Part shown: positions 43,801-53,981 of the stretch, piece after piece
Layout of the letters: the number at the start of each line of letters is the position of its first letter
How positions within the stretch are numbered: the first letter of the stretch is position 1
The notes under the pieces: generated by a model
What the model saw: only the letters and a program-made list of their open reading frames with translations
Told to the model about the DNA's origin: nothing
Databases searched by the model: none
Translations under genes and position numbers: made by a program
Source: Clostridiaceae bacterium
GTDB taxonomy: Bacteria > Bacillota > Clostridia > Saccharofermentanales > DTU023
Direction of reading: 5' to 3'
Length of the DNA: 64,000 nucleotides
Assembly: GCA_012838795.1 (NCBI GenBank)
Contig: DUOO01000020.1
Coordinates: 1-64,000 of the forward strand

Positions 43801-45671
43801 CATTCTTGACACAATTGGGCAGTCAGATGGGTTCTTTGGAATGGCGTTATCAAGTAAAAACCGTCAGTCACATTGCTTAAATCTGTCATAATATCACGGG
43901 AAATCTCCAGTGCCAGTTTTTCAGATTGTTCACGATCGAGATTTGCATAGCGTTCAATGATTCTATCAGGTACATCAATTCCCGACATTTCATATTTCAT
44001 AAACAGAGCATTTTTTTGGCTGACTAAAGGCATTATTCCTGTTAAAAACTTTGCTTTATCGCCTAATTCCTGTTTAGCAAGCATGAGATTTTCTTTGCCG
44101 CGTTTAGTGAAAATCGGTTGAGTCAAAAAAACTTGAGCCCCTGACTTAACTTTGCGCTTTGCTTTTTTCAATTCCGCATCAAAATTGGGGGCATTAACAT
44201 TTAATGCGGCACATAAAATAAAAGGCTGTGCCAACTCTAGATTAAGTTGAGAAATATAACGTAAAAGACTTTGAGAATTTACATTGAAAACCGACTTGAT
44301 TTGATTGCGATCCTCTAAAGGAATCGGATCCCCGGTTACTGCCAATACCTGATGTACACCGCAAGTTGCCAAACCGAGTAAGAGTGAATGAATAGCAAAT
44401 AAATTACGGTCGCGACAAGTAAAATGCGGTAAAACTTCAACTCCCAATTCCTGTTTGATGCGTGACGCCATTAAAGCACTGTCAATTCTGGTTTGACCGT
44501 TCGGATTGTCGGCAATCGTCATCAAATCCATGCCCGCATCTTTTAATTGAACTATTTTTTCGAGATATGTTTTTACATTTGCTTTAGTCGGTGCATCGTA
44601 TTCGATCGCAACAATTTGTTCACCTGTTAAAAGTCTTTCATACCAAGATTTTTCGGATACTTCTATACTTTTAATTGCTTCTTTTCCGGATTCCGGCTTT
44701 TCAGAAATATCTGCCTTAAAACCTGGCTGCTCAAAAACCGTTAATTCTGATTTAGTATCAAATTTTTTCATTATAAGCGGTTTTTGATTTTTGAACAGAT
44801 CAGCCAATGCTCTGATATCGAGAGGATTTGTTCCGCAACAACCTCCTAATTGATAAGCACCGTTATCCCATGCCCTTTGACATGATTCAGCAAAATATTT
44901 TGCTTCCGCACCGCCTCGGCCGCGGCCTAAATCCCGCTCCGGTAAACCTGAATTAGGTCCGAAGAAACAGAATTTAGAAAATTGTGAATATTCAGCAAAA
45001 ACCTGACTTAATTGCGTAGGTCCCAAAGTACAGTTTAAGCCGGTAAATGTTATCTCATCCATTTTTTCAGCTTGTGTCAAAAGTTCTCTTAAACCTAATC
45101 CTATACGAGTAAAACCGTTCTGATTGACACTGAAAGAAACCGTAATTTTAGCATTCGGATTATATGACTTAATTAATTTAATCGCAGGAATTAAATCTGT
45201 CAGCTGTTCCTGTGTTTCAAATAAAAATTCCTCTACACCGACATCAATAAAAATCTTGGCCAAATCCAGATAGGCCTGTTCATTTTGCGCTCGAAGGTTA
45301 TCTGTTAAACCCGATTGCAGAACAAAATACGGTCCGATATCGGCTACTGCTTTCACTGTATCTTGTGCTTTTAATTCATATATGGCTTCATTTGCCAAAT
45401 GCCAGGCTGCCAGAACCATTTGCTTAACCTGATCGGCTGATTTTTCCAACATTTGAGGAAAAGCCGCAAATGTATTGGTTTTGATCCGTGTTGCACCGGC
45501 TTTGATATAAGCATGATGAATTTGTTTGATGCGATCCGGATCAGATAAATTTACTGCTTCCAATAAAGAATAATCTTCACGATAAAGCCAGCGATAATAG
45601 GTTCCCATCGCACCGTCATATAATACTAAAGCATTATCAGTAATCTGATTATGTTTCATTGCGGAAAACAT
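43779..45671 (-). CDS. Fused homocysteine S-methyltransferase / methylenetetrahydrofolate reductase
   Basis: The product (630 aa) resembles B. subtilis YitJ. The N-terminal half (to about 310) is a homocysteine methyltransferase barrel with DGAMGTYY, GLNCTLGP and the zinc-binding GGCCGTNP. The C-terminal half (about 345-630) is MTHFR: EYDAPTKANV, HFTCRDRN and AVTGDP. It should make 5-methyl-THF for MetH. Two starts are possible: ATG 45671, seven bases after GAGGTG (chosen), or ATG 45659, with a poorer site. Either overlaps the end of metH, so the two are coupled. Confidence 0.92.
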   Translation of the reverse strand: MFSAMKHNQITDNALVLYDGAMGTYYRWLYREDYSLLEAVNLSDPDRIKQIHHAYIKAGATRIKTNTFAAFPQMLEKSADQVKQMVLAAWHLANEAIYELKAQDTVKAVADIGPYFVLQSGLTDNLRAQNEQAYLDLAKIFIDVGVEEFLFETQEQLTDLIPAIKLIKSYNPNAKITVSFSVNQNGFTRIGLGLRELLTQAEKMDEITFTGLNCTLGPTQLSQVFAEYSQFSKFCFFGPNSGLPERDLGRGRGGAEAKYFAESCQRAWDNGAYQLGGCCGTNPLDIRALADLFKNQKPLIMKKFDTKSELTVFEQPGFKADISEKPESGKEAIKSIEVSEKSWYERLLTGEQIVAIEYDAPTKANVKTYLEKIVQLKDAGMDLMTIADNPNGQTRIDSALMASRIKQELGVEVLPHFTCRDRNLFAIHSLLLGLATCGVHQVLAVTGDPIPLEDRNQIKSVFNVNSQSLLRYISQLNLELAQPFILCAALNVNAPNFDAELKKAKRKVKSGAQVFLTQPIFTKRGKENLMLAKQELGDKAKFLTGIMPLVSQKNALFMKYEMSGIDVPDRIIERYANLDREQSEKLALEISRDIMTDLSNVTDGFYLITPFQRTHLTAQLCQEWKSAKAP

Positions 45672-48219
45672 CCTTCGCCACCTCAACACTACTGTTCGCA
45701 TTTTGACAATAGTAATCTGCACCTATTGATTTGGCATAGTCTTCGGTTAACACTGCACCCCCTACCATGATTTTACAATCAGGCTGTTCAGGATTTAATA
45801 GTTTAATCGTTGCTTCCATTGCCGGTAAAGTCGAGGTCATCAATGCGGAAAGACCGACTAATTTAACATTCTCCGCTTTAACTGCCTCTAAAATTCTTGC
45901 CGGAGCAACATCGTTGCCTAAATCGCGAATTGTATAATCATAGTTTTCCAAAACAGTTTTGACAATGTTTTTGCCTATATCATGAATATCGCCCTCAACT
46001 GTAGCAAGAACAATAATCGGCTTGGAACCGGCAACTTCTTTTGCTGATTTTTGTTCGTTTAGTACTGAGTCTGCAGTTTGAGCTTGAGCTTCAATCGCTT
46101 TGCGGATCGGGTTCAAAGCACTTTGGGCTGCTTTTGAAGATTGAAGAAGCTGGGGTAAAAAAGTAACTCCTTCTTGATAAAGCCTGCCCACTTCATCTAA
46201 AGCAGGAATAATCTGATCTTGGATGATGTCTAAGGGATTCATATCTGTTTGCAAAGCTTGCCTTGCTAATTGTGCCGCTTCGTTTTCCAATCCTTTTAGA
46301 ATTACTTGCTCCAAAGATTGAGCTTCTGCCATTGCCGGCAAAACAACTGCTTCTGTTGCTGCTGTGGATGTTTTGGCAGTTTTCTGATAACCGCTTATAA
46401 TATCGCCTTTTTCCTCAACATAGGCCAAGTAGTTGGTCTGATTCGGATCTTGGCCGAATAAAGCCATGTGACCGGCTCTGGTTGCTGCTATTTCTTCATG
46501 TTCCGGATTCAAAATTGCTAAATCCAAACCGTTAGCTAATGCTGCTGCATAAAAAACCTGATTGAGTTGACGTCTTGCCGGCAATCCGAAAGAAATATTG
46601 GAAAGACCGATGATCGTCAGTATACCTAGTTTTTCTTTGACCAGCCTGATTGTACGCAAACATTCAATACCGCCCGTAGGTTCAGCTGCAGCCGTCAGCA
46701 CAAGGCAATCTGCAATCAGATTTTCTTTGGGCAAACCTTCATTTTCACATCGCTCTATGATTTTTTCCAAAACAACTATTCTTTGTTCAGCAGTTTTAGG
46801 AATTCCTTGTTCATCCAGCGGCAAAACAATAACCATTGAACCATATTTTTTAGCAAGCGGTATTACCTCCGCCATACTCTCGGCTTTGCCGTTCATTGAA
46901 TTAATAATACTGCGACCGTTGGCAAGGCGTAGTCCGATTTCCAAAACATCCGGTTTATTTGAATCAATTTGCAACGGTAAACGACTAACAGCTTGTATTT
47001 TTTTCACGACTTCCGCCATTGCTGCAGCTTCATCTATACCCGGTAAACCGCAGTTAACGTCAAGAATATCTGCACCGGCTATTTCTTGCATAATAGCCAT
47101 TTTCTGATAGGCTTCATAGTTTTTATCCGAAAGTGCCTGTTTGAGAATCTTCTTACCGGTCGGATTTAGTTGTTCACCGACAAATAACGGTTGTGTACCA
47201 ATTTGTACAGCTTTGGTTGAAGAACATACCATCGGATCTTGTTTAATTTCAGATCTTTGAAATTTCAGATCAGAAATATTATCGTACAATGCTTCAATAT
47301 ATTCGGAATTTGTACCGCAACATCCACCTAAAAATTTAACACCCAGTGTCGCAGCTTCTCGCATATTTTTTACAAATTCCTCAATCGGCAAATTGTATAA
47401 TCCGGTTTGCGGATCGGGTAATCCGGCATTAGGTTTCAGTAAAACCGGCACTTTACTATATTTGAGTATTTCTTTGATTAAAGGCAATAATTGTTTCGGG
47501 CCGGTTGAACAATTCAGCCCGATCACGTCTGCACCGAGACTTTGAGCCAAAGTAACATACGATGCAATATCCGTGCCGCTGAAAGTTCTGCCGTTTGCTT
47601 CAAAACTCATCGAACAAATTATCGGCAAATCGGAATTTTCCTTTGCTGCTAATAAAGCAATCTTCAATTCATAGAGATCTGACATTGTCTCAAACATAAT
47701 CAGATCTGCATTTGATTCTTTTGCCAATCTTATTTGTCCGGCAAAATCTTGATAAGCTTGCTCAAAACTCATACTGCCGTTCGGTTCAATCAGAGCACCT
47801 AAAGGACCACAATCAAATGCCACTAAAGGCTCTATTTGAGGTTTACTATGATCTGATAGAGAATTTTCTTTAAGTCCGATTAAATCATGCTCCTGTTGTT
47901 TTAAATCAGCCGGATATTCCGCTACTGCTTTTTTGGCTAATTTGATCGCTTGAGGAATCACCTGTTCAGGTGTCAATTTCGAGGATTTCAACTTATGATA
48001 TGACGCACCGAAAGTGTTGGTCAGGATAATGTCTGAGCCTGCTCTGAGATATGCTTTATGTGTATCGATAACCCAATTCTGTTGAACAAAATTCAGTGAT
48101 TCCGGAGCTTCTCCCGGTTTCAGACCGCGCTTTTGAAATTCCGTACCGCTGGCACCGTCCAGGAGCACAAACTCTTTATTCAGCAAATTTTCAAATTTAT
48201 TTTTTGTAAAATTACCCAC
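45649..48219 (-). CDS. metH: Cobalamin-dependent methionine synthase, without reactivation domain
   Basis: MetH moves methyl from 5-methyl-THF to homocysteine through B12. The 856-aa product has a homocysteine-binding barrel (LLDGASGTEFQKRG, FLGGCCGTN), a pterin-binding barrel (FVGEQLNPTGKK, LDVNCGLPGIDE), a B12 cap, and the B12 domain with the cobalt-ligand motif DIHDIGKNI. It ends after that domain; the SAM-dependent reactivation domain is the separate gene upstream. I chose GTG 48219 because GAGGTGA precedes it and the protein then begins just before the barrel; an ATG at 48294 would overlap the upstream gene. Confidence 0.94.
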   Translation of the reverse strand: MGNFTKNKFENLLNKEFVLLDGASGTEFQKRGLKPGEAPESLNFVQQNWVIDTHKAYLRAGSDIILTNTFGASYHKLKSSKLTPEQVIPQAIKLAKKAVAEYPADLKQQEHDLIGLKENSLSDHSKPQIEPLVAFDCGPLGALIEPNGSMSFEQAYQDFAGQIRLAKESNADLIMFETMSDLYELKIALLAAKENSDLPIICSMSFEANGRTFSGTDIASYVTLAQSLGADVIGLNCSTGPKQLLPLIKEILKYSKVPVLLKPNAGLPDPQTGLYNLPIEEFVKNMREAATLGVKFLGGCCGTNSEYIEALYDNISDLKFQRSEIKQDPMVCSSTKAVQIGTQPLFVGEQLNPTGKKILKQALSDKNYEAYQKMAIMQEIAGADILDVNCGLPGIDEAAAMAEVVKKIQAVSRLPLQIDSNKPDVLEIGLRLANGRSIINSMNGKAESMAEVIPLAKKYGSMVIVLPLDEQGIPKTAEQRIVVLEKIIERCENEGLPKENLIADCLVLTAAAEPTGGIECLRTIRLVKEKLGILTIIGLSNISFGLPARRQLNQVFYAAALANGLDLAILNPEHEEIAATRAGHMALFGQDPNQTNYLAYVEEKGDIISGYQKTAKTSTAATEAVVLPAMAEAQSLEQVILKGLENEAAQLARQALQTDMNPLDIIQDQIIPALDEVGRLYQEGVTFLPQLLQSSKAAQSALNPIRKAIEAQAQTADSVLNEQKSAKEVAGSKPIIVLATVEGDIHDIGKNIVKTVLENYDYTIRDLGNDVAPARILEAVKAENVKLVGLSALMTSTLPAMEATIKLLNPEQPDCKIMVGGAVLTEDYAKSIGADYYCQNANSSVEVAKDVFRNET

Positions 48220-48245
48220 AACATTCACCTCTGCTGTGAAATCTT

Positions 48246-48902
48246 TTATTGGCGAAAACGCCCGCAATAACCGCCTCTTCTGCGCAGAACACAATCACCT
48301 TTCAATTGGCAAATACTGCAAGGATCTGTCTCCTTGCTGATCGGGTCATCCAGAATAGCCATTATACAGGTTATAGACTTCATTGGCGACATTAATCCGT
48401 TATTCAATACAGTTACCCCGATTTTGCGATTAGTATCTAAAATTTTCAGAAAAATATCCTGAACACTTAATGGAAGATCACCATATCCCGGTGAAAAACG
48501 CGTACTGAGATATTTTCCTTGTTTGATAAATTCTTGTCTTAAATAATCTTCTTGCTGATCAAGATAAGTTTCAATTATTACAGATGCACTGGCATCAAGA
48601 ATTACAGCCAGCTTCATATCTAAACGTTGACTGCGTCTTAAAATATAATCAACTTCCTGACCCAATGTTGCAGCCATCAGAATCACTTGTTCCGCATTGC
48701 CTAAATGAGCATTGATATCTTCACCAATCAATACAAGCTCTAATTCAGAACGCAACATACTTTTCCAAATATTATTCGGTTTAGCAGCTGCCAAAACTGA
48801 ATCAATAGCTTCATCCATTTCTGCTAAAAATTCATCGCTTAGAACTTGATTTTGATATCCTAAATAATTAAGTATCGCTTTTTTATTAATCCTGTTTTTC
48901 AT
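48246..48902 (-). CDS. MetH reactivation-domain protein
   Basis: This stand-alone protein (218 aa) corresponds to the C-terminal activation domain of methionine synthase, which re-methylates oxidised B12 with SAM. It has RFSPGYGDLPLSVQ, the RKIGVTVLNNGLMSPMKS region and a Cys-rich end (CSICQLKGDCVLRRRGGYC) that could hold a metal. Split MetH is known in Clostridia. It comes 26 bp before metH and 62 bp after purD, so it may be read with the purine operon. Confidence 0.9.
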   Translation of the reverse strand: MKNRINKKAILNYLGYQNQVLSDEFLAEMDEAIDSVLAAAKPNNIWKSMLRSELELVLIGEDINAHLGNAEQVILMAATLGQEVDYILRRSQRLDMKLAVILDASASVIIETYLDQQEDYLRQEFIKQGKYLSTRFSPGYGDLPLSVQDIFLKILDTNRKIGVTVLNNGLMSPMKSITCIMAILDDPISKETDPCSICQLKGDCVLRRRGGYCGRFRQ

Positions 48903-48964
48903 ATGTCAGTTCTAATATTAGTAATTTATTGTGTAATTAATGCTGTACGATTGATTTATAAAAA

Positions 48965-50248
48965 TTAACTCTTATAGTTAGCCATGATTTTTCCGATATC
49001 TGTACGATAACTCATATTATCAAAGTGAATTCTGTCAATATTATTATAAACTGCCTGTCGGGCTGCTTCCAGGTTATCTTTTACCGCAACTATTGATAAA
49101 ACACGTCCGCCGTTCGTAACAATTTTCACTTTTTGATCTGAAATTGGATCAATGATTTGTTTCGTTCCATTATGATAAACCAAAATACCCGGATCTACCA
49201 AATCCAAACCGGTTATTTCATATCCGGTTTCATATTTCCCCGGATAACCCTGAGAAACAAGAATAGTTGTCATTGCGACATTTTCCGCAAAATCAAGTTC
49301 CACCGGTTTGCCTTCGATCGCCTGCATCATATTAGTCAAAAGATCCGATTGGAGTCTCGGCAGTAATACTTCTGTTTCCGGATCACCGAATCTGGTATTG
49401 AATTCCAGTACATAGAGTTTGCCGTTTTCAACTAAATAACCGATGAACAATATACCGGTAAATTCCAATTTTTCTGCAGCTAAGCCTCGTTCTATTTTAC
49501 GAATAATCTCATTCGACTGCTGATCCAAATCAGCTGTCCAATATGGATTAGGTGAAATACAGCCGACTCCGCCGGTATTAGGTCCGAGATCATTGTCATA
49601 AATTTTTTTATAATCCATAGCAGTATCAAAAGGATAAATCTTGTTACCTGATACAAAACATAATAAGGAAGCTTCAAAACCGGATAAAAATTGCTCCATG
49701 ACAATTTCTGCCCCTTGATCGCCAAAAATCCGATTATGGAAAATATCGGTCAAGGCTTGAACAGCTTCTTTTTTATTTTGACAAATCGAAACTCCTTTGC
49801 CGCCGCATAAACCGTCCGCTTTAATCACTACCGGATAACCGAATTCATGTAAACCGGCCAATGCTGCATCGTAATTATCATATTGGAAATACTTGGCAGT
49901 CGGTATTTGGTATTTCTCCATAAACTCTTTGGCAAAAGCTTTGCTTGATTCAAGTCGGGCTGCCGATTTGCGAGGACCGAATGCTTTGATTCCTTTTGAC
50001 TCAAGGTGATCGATAATCCCTTCGCTTAAATATTGTTCCGGACCGACTACAACTAAATCGATTTGTGTGTTTTTCAAGAAATTGTCAATTGATTCTATAT
50101 TGTGATTCGGCAACCCTGCATTCAGGATTTTATTATTTGCACCGCCATTATGTGTTGAAATATAAACTCGTTTTGTTTCTTTATTTTTTGACAAAGCTTC
50201 AGCAATTGCATGTTCACGGCCACCGTTACCGATGATAAGAATATTCAT
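48965..50248 (-). CDS. purD: Phosphoribosylamine-glycine ligase
   Basis: PurD is an ATP-grasp enzyme that joins glycine to phosphoribosylamine, the product of PurF. The 427-aa product has IIGNGGREHAIA at the start, VVGPEQYLSEGI, PVVIKADGLCGGKGV and EFNTRFGDPETE. All catalytic parts are present. It is the last purine gene of the operon, 82 bp after purN. Confidence 0.96.
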   Translation of the reverse strand: MNILIIGNGGREHAIAEALSKNKETKRVYISTHNGGANNKILNAGLPNHNIESIDNFLKNTQIDLVVVGPEQYLSEGIIDHLESKGIKAFGPRKSAARLESSKAFAKEFMEKYQIPTAKYFQYDNYDAALAGLHEFGYPVVIKADGLCGGKGVSICQNKKEAVQALTDIFHNRIFGDQGAEIVMEQFLSGFEASLLCFVSGNKIYPFDTAMDYKKIYDNDLGPNTGGVGCISPNPYWTADLDQQSNEIIRKIERGLAAEKLEFTGILFIGYLVENGKLYVLEFNTRFGDPETEVLLPRLQSDLLTNMMQAIEGKPVELDFAENVAMTTILVSQGYPGKYETGYEITGLDLVDPGILVYHNGTKQIIDPISDQKVKIVTNGGRVLSIVAVKDNLEAARQAVYNNIDRIHFDNMSYRTDIGKIMANYKS

Positions 50249-50330
50249 TTCCCGATCTCCTCTATTAAAATTTTGTCTTTATAAATCAATAACACTCTAT
50301 TGTTTTTATAAGTCGTCTCTATTTCATCTG

Positions 50331-50957
50331 TTACAAATCAATATATACTCTGTTGTTTTCTACGGTCAGTTTATCTTCACAAAAATATTTCACGGCTAAA
50401 GGCAGAATTTGATGTTCTATTCGCAAGACATATTTGGCAATATCCTCCGGCTGCCATTTTGAATCTAAAGCAATTGCCTGTTGCAAAATAATCGGTCCCG
50501 TATCTTGTCCTTCATCAACAAAATGTACCGTGGCGCCGGATACTTTAGCACCTCCGGCATAAACCGCCTGATGCACCTTGGCTCCGTAATAACCCTGACC
50601 GCCGAAAGCCGGCAAAAGCGACGGATGAATATTAATAATTTTATTCGGATATTGTGCAATCAATTCAGGTGTGACATATCTTAAGTAACCAGCCAAGACG
50701 ATTAAATCTATTCCATATTCAGAAAATAGTTCGCTTAATTTCCGATCATAAAGTTCATTCGTCGGATAATCTTTCTTCGAAATATACAATGCAGGAATTT
50801 TATTTTGTTCAGCTCTGATTAATCCGTAAGCATTTTTATTATTAGAAATGACAAGTGCAATTTCTCCGTGAATAAATCCGGATTTTTGTTGATCTATCAA
50901 GCTTTGTAAGTTTGACCCGCCTCCTGAAATCAAAACTGCTATTTTTTTCTTAGACAT
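50331..50957 (-). CDS. purN: Phosphoribosylglycinamide formyltransferase, folate dependent
   Basis: PurN formylates GAR with 10-formyl-THF. The 208-aa product has ISGGGSNLQSLI, the catalytic NIHPSLLPAFGG and GATVHFVDEGQDTGPII. It lies between purM and purD. It shares the folate pool with the methionine genes downstream. Confidence 0.96.
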   Translation of the reverse strand: MSKKKIAVLISGGGSNLQSLIDQQKSGFIHGEIALVISNNKNAYGLIRAEQNKIPALYISKKDYPTNELYDRKLSELFSEYGIDLIVLAGYLRYVTPELIAQYPNKIINIHPSLLPAFGGQGYYGAKVHQAVYAGGAKVSGATVHFVDEGQDTGPIILQQAIALDSKWQPEDIAKYVLRIEHQILPLAVKYFCEDKLTVENNRVYIDL

Positions 50958-51041
50958 TCATTAATCCTCTGACTACTACTGTTTTTGCTCAAAAACCATA
51001 TTGTTTAACCGATTCTTAAATCAAATACTAAAGCCGGCTGA

Positions 51042-52082
51042 CTATTCTTGCAAATTTCGCAAATCCACCTCTCCGTTTCCGGAAATTACTTCACCCATCA
51101 GAACATGTTCGATGTTTTGAGATTTCAGTTCTGCAATGACATTTTCCGCTTCTTCGGCAGACACAATAATAACCATGCCTATTCCCATATTAAAAGTTCC
51201 GAACATTTCACGTCGACTTACATTACCCCATTCGGCAAGCAATTGAAATATTGTCGGAATTTCATAATCTTCCAAATCCCAATACACTGCCTGGCCTTCA
51301 TTTAATGAGCGCGGCAGATTCTCAATCACTCCGCCGCCGGTAATATGGCTTAAAGCGTGGATATCATATTTCTCCAACAAGGGCATGATTTCTTTAAAAT
51401 AAATTTTTGTCGGGATCAATAATTCTTCACCTAAGGTTTTTCCCAACTGATCAATATATGTATCTATTTTAAAATTCTGTAATTCAAAAACTATTTTGCG
51501 AATTAAGGAAAAACCGTTCGAATGTACACCACTGGATCTCAGACCAATTAATTGGTCACCTATTTTAACATTCTGCGGATTCAGAACATCTTTTTCATCA
51601 ACAATACCGACTGCAAAACCTGCCAAATCATAATGATTTTCCTGATAAATCCCCGGCATTTCTGCAGTTTCTCCACCGATCAATGCCATTCCCGCTTGCT
51701 TGCAACCTTCAACTACTCCGGAAACCACACTTGCCATTTTTTCCGGAATTAATTTTCCGGTAGCAATATAATCAAGGAAAAATAAGGGTTTTGCTCCCTG
51801 ACAAAGTACATCATTTGCACACATAGCCACACAATCAATTCCGATCGTATCGTGTTTATCAGCACGAAAAGCCAGATCAAGTTTAGTGCCGACACCGTCA
51901 GTGCCTGAAACAAGAATCGGTTTCTCATAATTTAGTCCCGGCAGGCGATACATACCGCCGAAACCACCCAAATCAGAAATGACATTTTCATCAAAAGTTT
52001 GTTTCACCAAATTTTTAATCAGCTTTACTTGCTGATAACCTGCTTCTTTATCTACACCTGATTCTTTATAGGTTAATGACAT
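51042..52082 (-). CDS. purM: Phosphoribosylformylglycinamidine cyclo-ligase
   Basis: PurM closes FGAM to AIR using ATP. The 346-aa product has VSGTDGVGTKLDLAF, ALIGGETAEMPGIY, SSGVHSNGFSL and HITGGGVIENLPR in the standard order. It lies between purF and purN. Confidence 0.97.
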   Translation of the reverse strand: MSLTYKESGVDKEAGYQQVKLIKNLVKQTFDENVISDLGGFGGMYRLPGLNYEKPILVSGTDGVGTKLDLAFRADKHDTIGIDCVAMCANDVLCQGAKPLFFLDYIATGKLIPEKMASVVSGVVEGCKQAGMALIGGETAEMPGIYQENHYDLAGFAVGIVDEKDVLNPQNVKIGDQLIGLRSSGVHSNGFSLIRKIVFELQNFKIDTYIDQLGKTLGEELLIPTKIYFKEIMPLLEKYDIHALSHITGGGVIENLPRSLNEGQAVYWDLEDYEIPTIFQLLAEWGNVSRREMFGTFNMGIGMVIIVSAEEAENVIAELKSQNIEHVLMGEVISGNGEVDLRNLQE

Positions 52083-52113
52083 AATACCTCCTGTTTTATA
52101 TTTGCTCTGTTAG

Positions 52114-53394
52114 TTAATAATCGATCGGATAGTTGCCGGTAATACAATGATCACAGAAATTATTTTCTCCGCCGCAAGCTTCCAGTAATCCTGCATGTGA
52201 CAAGAAATAAAGCGAATCAGCATCAATCTTCTCACGTATTTCTTCACAAGTTCTATTATGTGCCATTAAAGCTTCCACATCCGGAACATCCATTGACAAA
52301 TTACACGGATAACGATACATCGGAGCGGAAATCCTGACATGCACCTCTTTTGCTCCCGCTTCACGCAACATTTTTACTGTTCGGATTGAAGTTGAGCCTT
52401 TAATAATTGAGTCATCAATCAATATAATTCTTTTGTCTTTCAAAACTTCTTTCACCGGATTAAGTTTGATGTAAATATCGGTCACTCTTTCATCTTCATT
52501 TGTCGTCAAAAAAGTCCGACCGATATATCTGTTCTTAATAATACCGTCTTTATAAGGTATCCGTGAAGCTTCCGCATAACCTATAGCTGCAATTAAACCT
52601 GAATCCGGCGCACCCATAACAATATCACCCTCTGTCGGACATTCTTCATAGAGCAATCTACCCATTTGATTGCGAGCTTTATAGATCGATATACCATCCA
52701 AATAGCTATCCGGCCGGGCAACATATATCAATTCGAAAATACAATTTCTCTTTTGAGTGTTCGTTGAATAGAGATAAAAATCCAGTTTTTTGCCTTGGAT
52801 CACTACTATTTCACCGATATCTAAATCTCTGATCAAATCCGCTCTGCAAGAATCAATCGCGCAAGTTTCCGAAGCAATAATATAGCCGTCATTCAACTTT
52901 CCTACACAAAGCGGTTTTAATCCGTATTGATCCCTGAAACCGATCATTTTATACGGATCGATATAGATGCCGGCAAAAGCTCCTCGCAATTTACTTAAAT
53001 ATTCTTTACCCTCTGCCAAAGATGAATGAAGGGCTTTGGCCAGTTTATACAAAGAGAAATCAGGGTTCAGAATATTGCCGTCAAGCGACAGCAAACATTT
53101 TACACCGTTAATATCATATTCTTTCGGCAAAATCGGTTGTTCTATATCATACTTGCGATAATCGCCGTATTTAACGTGTCCGACACCGCGATCTCCCGGA
53201 ACATTCATTGAAATATTATCAGGAAATAAACTGTTGATTTGCCCGGAGCCTTTTTTAATGATTAATTGATTTGAATCCAATAAACATACGCCGGCATTAA
53301 CTTGACCCCGATGTTGTAATGCATATAAACCGTAGATTAAGTAATGGGCTGCTGTACCATGTCGTTCGGTAGTAACACCTACAATTCCACTCAT
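52114..53394 (-). CDS. purF: Amidophosphoribosyltransferase with a degenerate glutaminase domain
   Basis: PurF makes phosphoribosylamine from PRPP. The transferase half (about 215-426) looks sound: PDSGLIAAIGYAEAS, KNRYIGRTFL, the PRPP loop LIDDSIIKGSTS, and the Cys residues of a B. subtilis-type Fe-S cluster (NCIF, YPCNLS, CDHC). The glutaminase half is not: the nucleophile Cys is Ser (MSGIVGV where E. coli has MCGIVGI), GHVRYPTAG is GHVKYGDYR, HNGN is LDGN, and about 35 residues around E. coli Asp127 are missing, giving 426 aa instead of about 470. Two in-frame stops directly precede the ATG, so no Cys can be added upstream. It probably uses free NH3. Confidence 0.92.
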   Translation of the reverse strand: MSGIVGVTTERHGTAAHYLIYGLYALQHRGQVNAGVCLLDSNQLIIKKGSGQINSLFPDNISMNVPGDRGVGHVKYGDYRKYDIEQPILPKEYDINGVKCLLSLDGNILNPDFSLYKLAKALHSSLAEGKEYLSKLRGAFAGIYIDPYKMIGFRDQYGLKPLCVGKLNDGYIIASETCAIDSCRADLIRDLDIGEIVVIQGKKLDFYLYSTNTQKRNCIFELIYVARPDSYLDGISIYKARNQMGRLLYEECPTEGDIVMGAPDSGLIAAIGYAEASRIPYKDGIIKNRYIGRTFLTTNEDERVTDIYIKLNPVKEVLKDKRIILIDDSIIKGSTSIRTVKMLREAGAKEVHVRISAPMYRYPCNLSMDVPDVEALMAHNRTCEEIREKIDADSLYFLSHAGLLEACGGENNFCDHCITGNYPIDY

Positions 53395-53454
53395 TTACTA
53401 TTCCTCATCTAATATTTTCATCTGATTCTGATTTTGTTGTTTTAACCTGATGTT

Positions 53455-53955
53455 TTACTTGATTTGATTTCTCTGTTTTGTTTGGATGCTTCTGTCCTGA
53501 TCAGCAACATCTTTAATCAATTCTTGTTTGTAATCTTTTAATTTTGCGGTTAATTCTTCCGAACCCAAAGCCAGAATTTGGCAAGCCAGCAAAGCTGCAT
53601 TGTCTGCCGCATCGACTGCTACGGTCGCTACCGGAACACCTTTCGGCATTTGGACAATTGAAAGCAATGAATCCATGCCGAGAAATGCCGATCCCTTAAT
53701 CGGTACACCGATAACAGGCAAAATTGTCATGCCGGCAATTACTCCCGGCAAATGGGCGGCTTTGCCTGCCAAACCGATAATACATTTAATCTCGTTTTTT
53801 GCAAAATCCGCAACACATTCTTGCAAAGTATCCAATGCTCGATGAGCTGAGATCACCCGTACAATATACTCAACACCGAATTTATCCAATACTGTTAATG
53901 CTTTTTCGGCGATAGGATAATCCGAACTGCTACCCATTATTATTGCAACTTTCAT
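53455..53955 (-). CDS. purE: N5-carboxyaminoimidazole ribonucleotide mutase (PurE)
   Basis: PurE makes CAIR. The 166-aa product has [21 protein letters not shown], a [11 protein letters not shown] loop and [19 protein letters not shown], which is the class I (mutase) pattern; the loop usually reads GAGGAAHLPG. Class I enzymes need PurK, which is not in the window. A basic, Gln-rich tail ends it. It lies between purL and purF. Confidence 0.93.
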   Translation of the reverse strand: MKVAIIMGSSSDYPIAEKALTVLDKFGVEYIVRVISAHRALDTLQECVADFAKNEIKCIIGLAGKAAHLPGVIAGMTILPVIGVPIKGSAFLGMDSLLSIVQMPKGVPVATVAVDAADNAALLACQILALGSEELTAKLKDYKQELIKDVADQDRSIQTKQRNQIK

Positions 53956-53981
53956 TGTCTTTCGTTCTCCTTAAATCGTAT

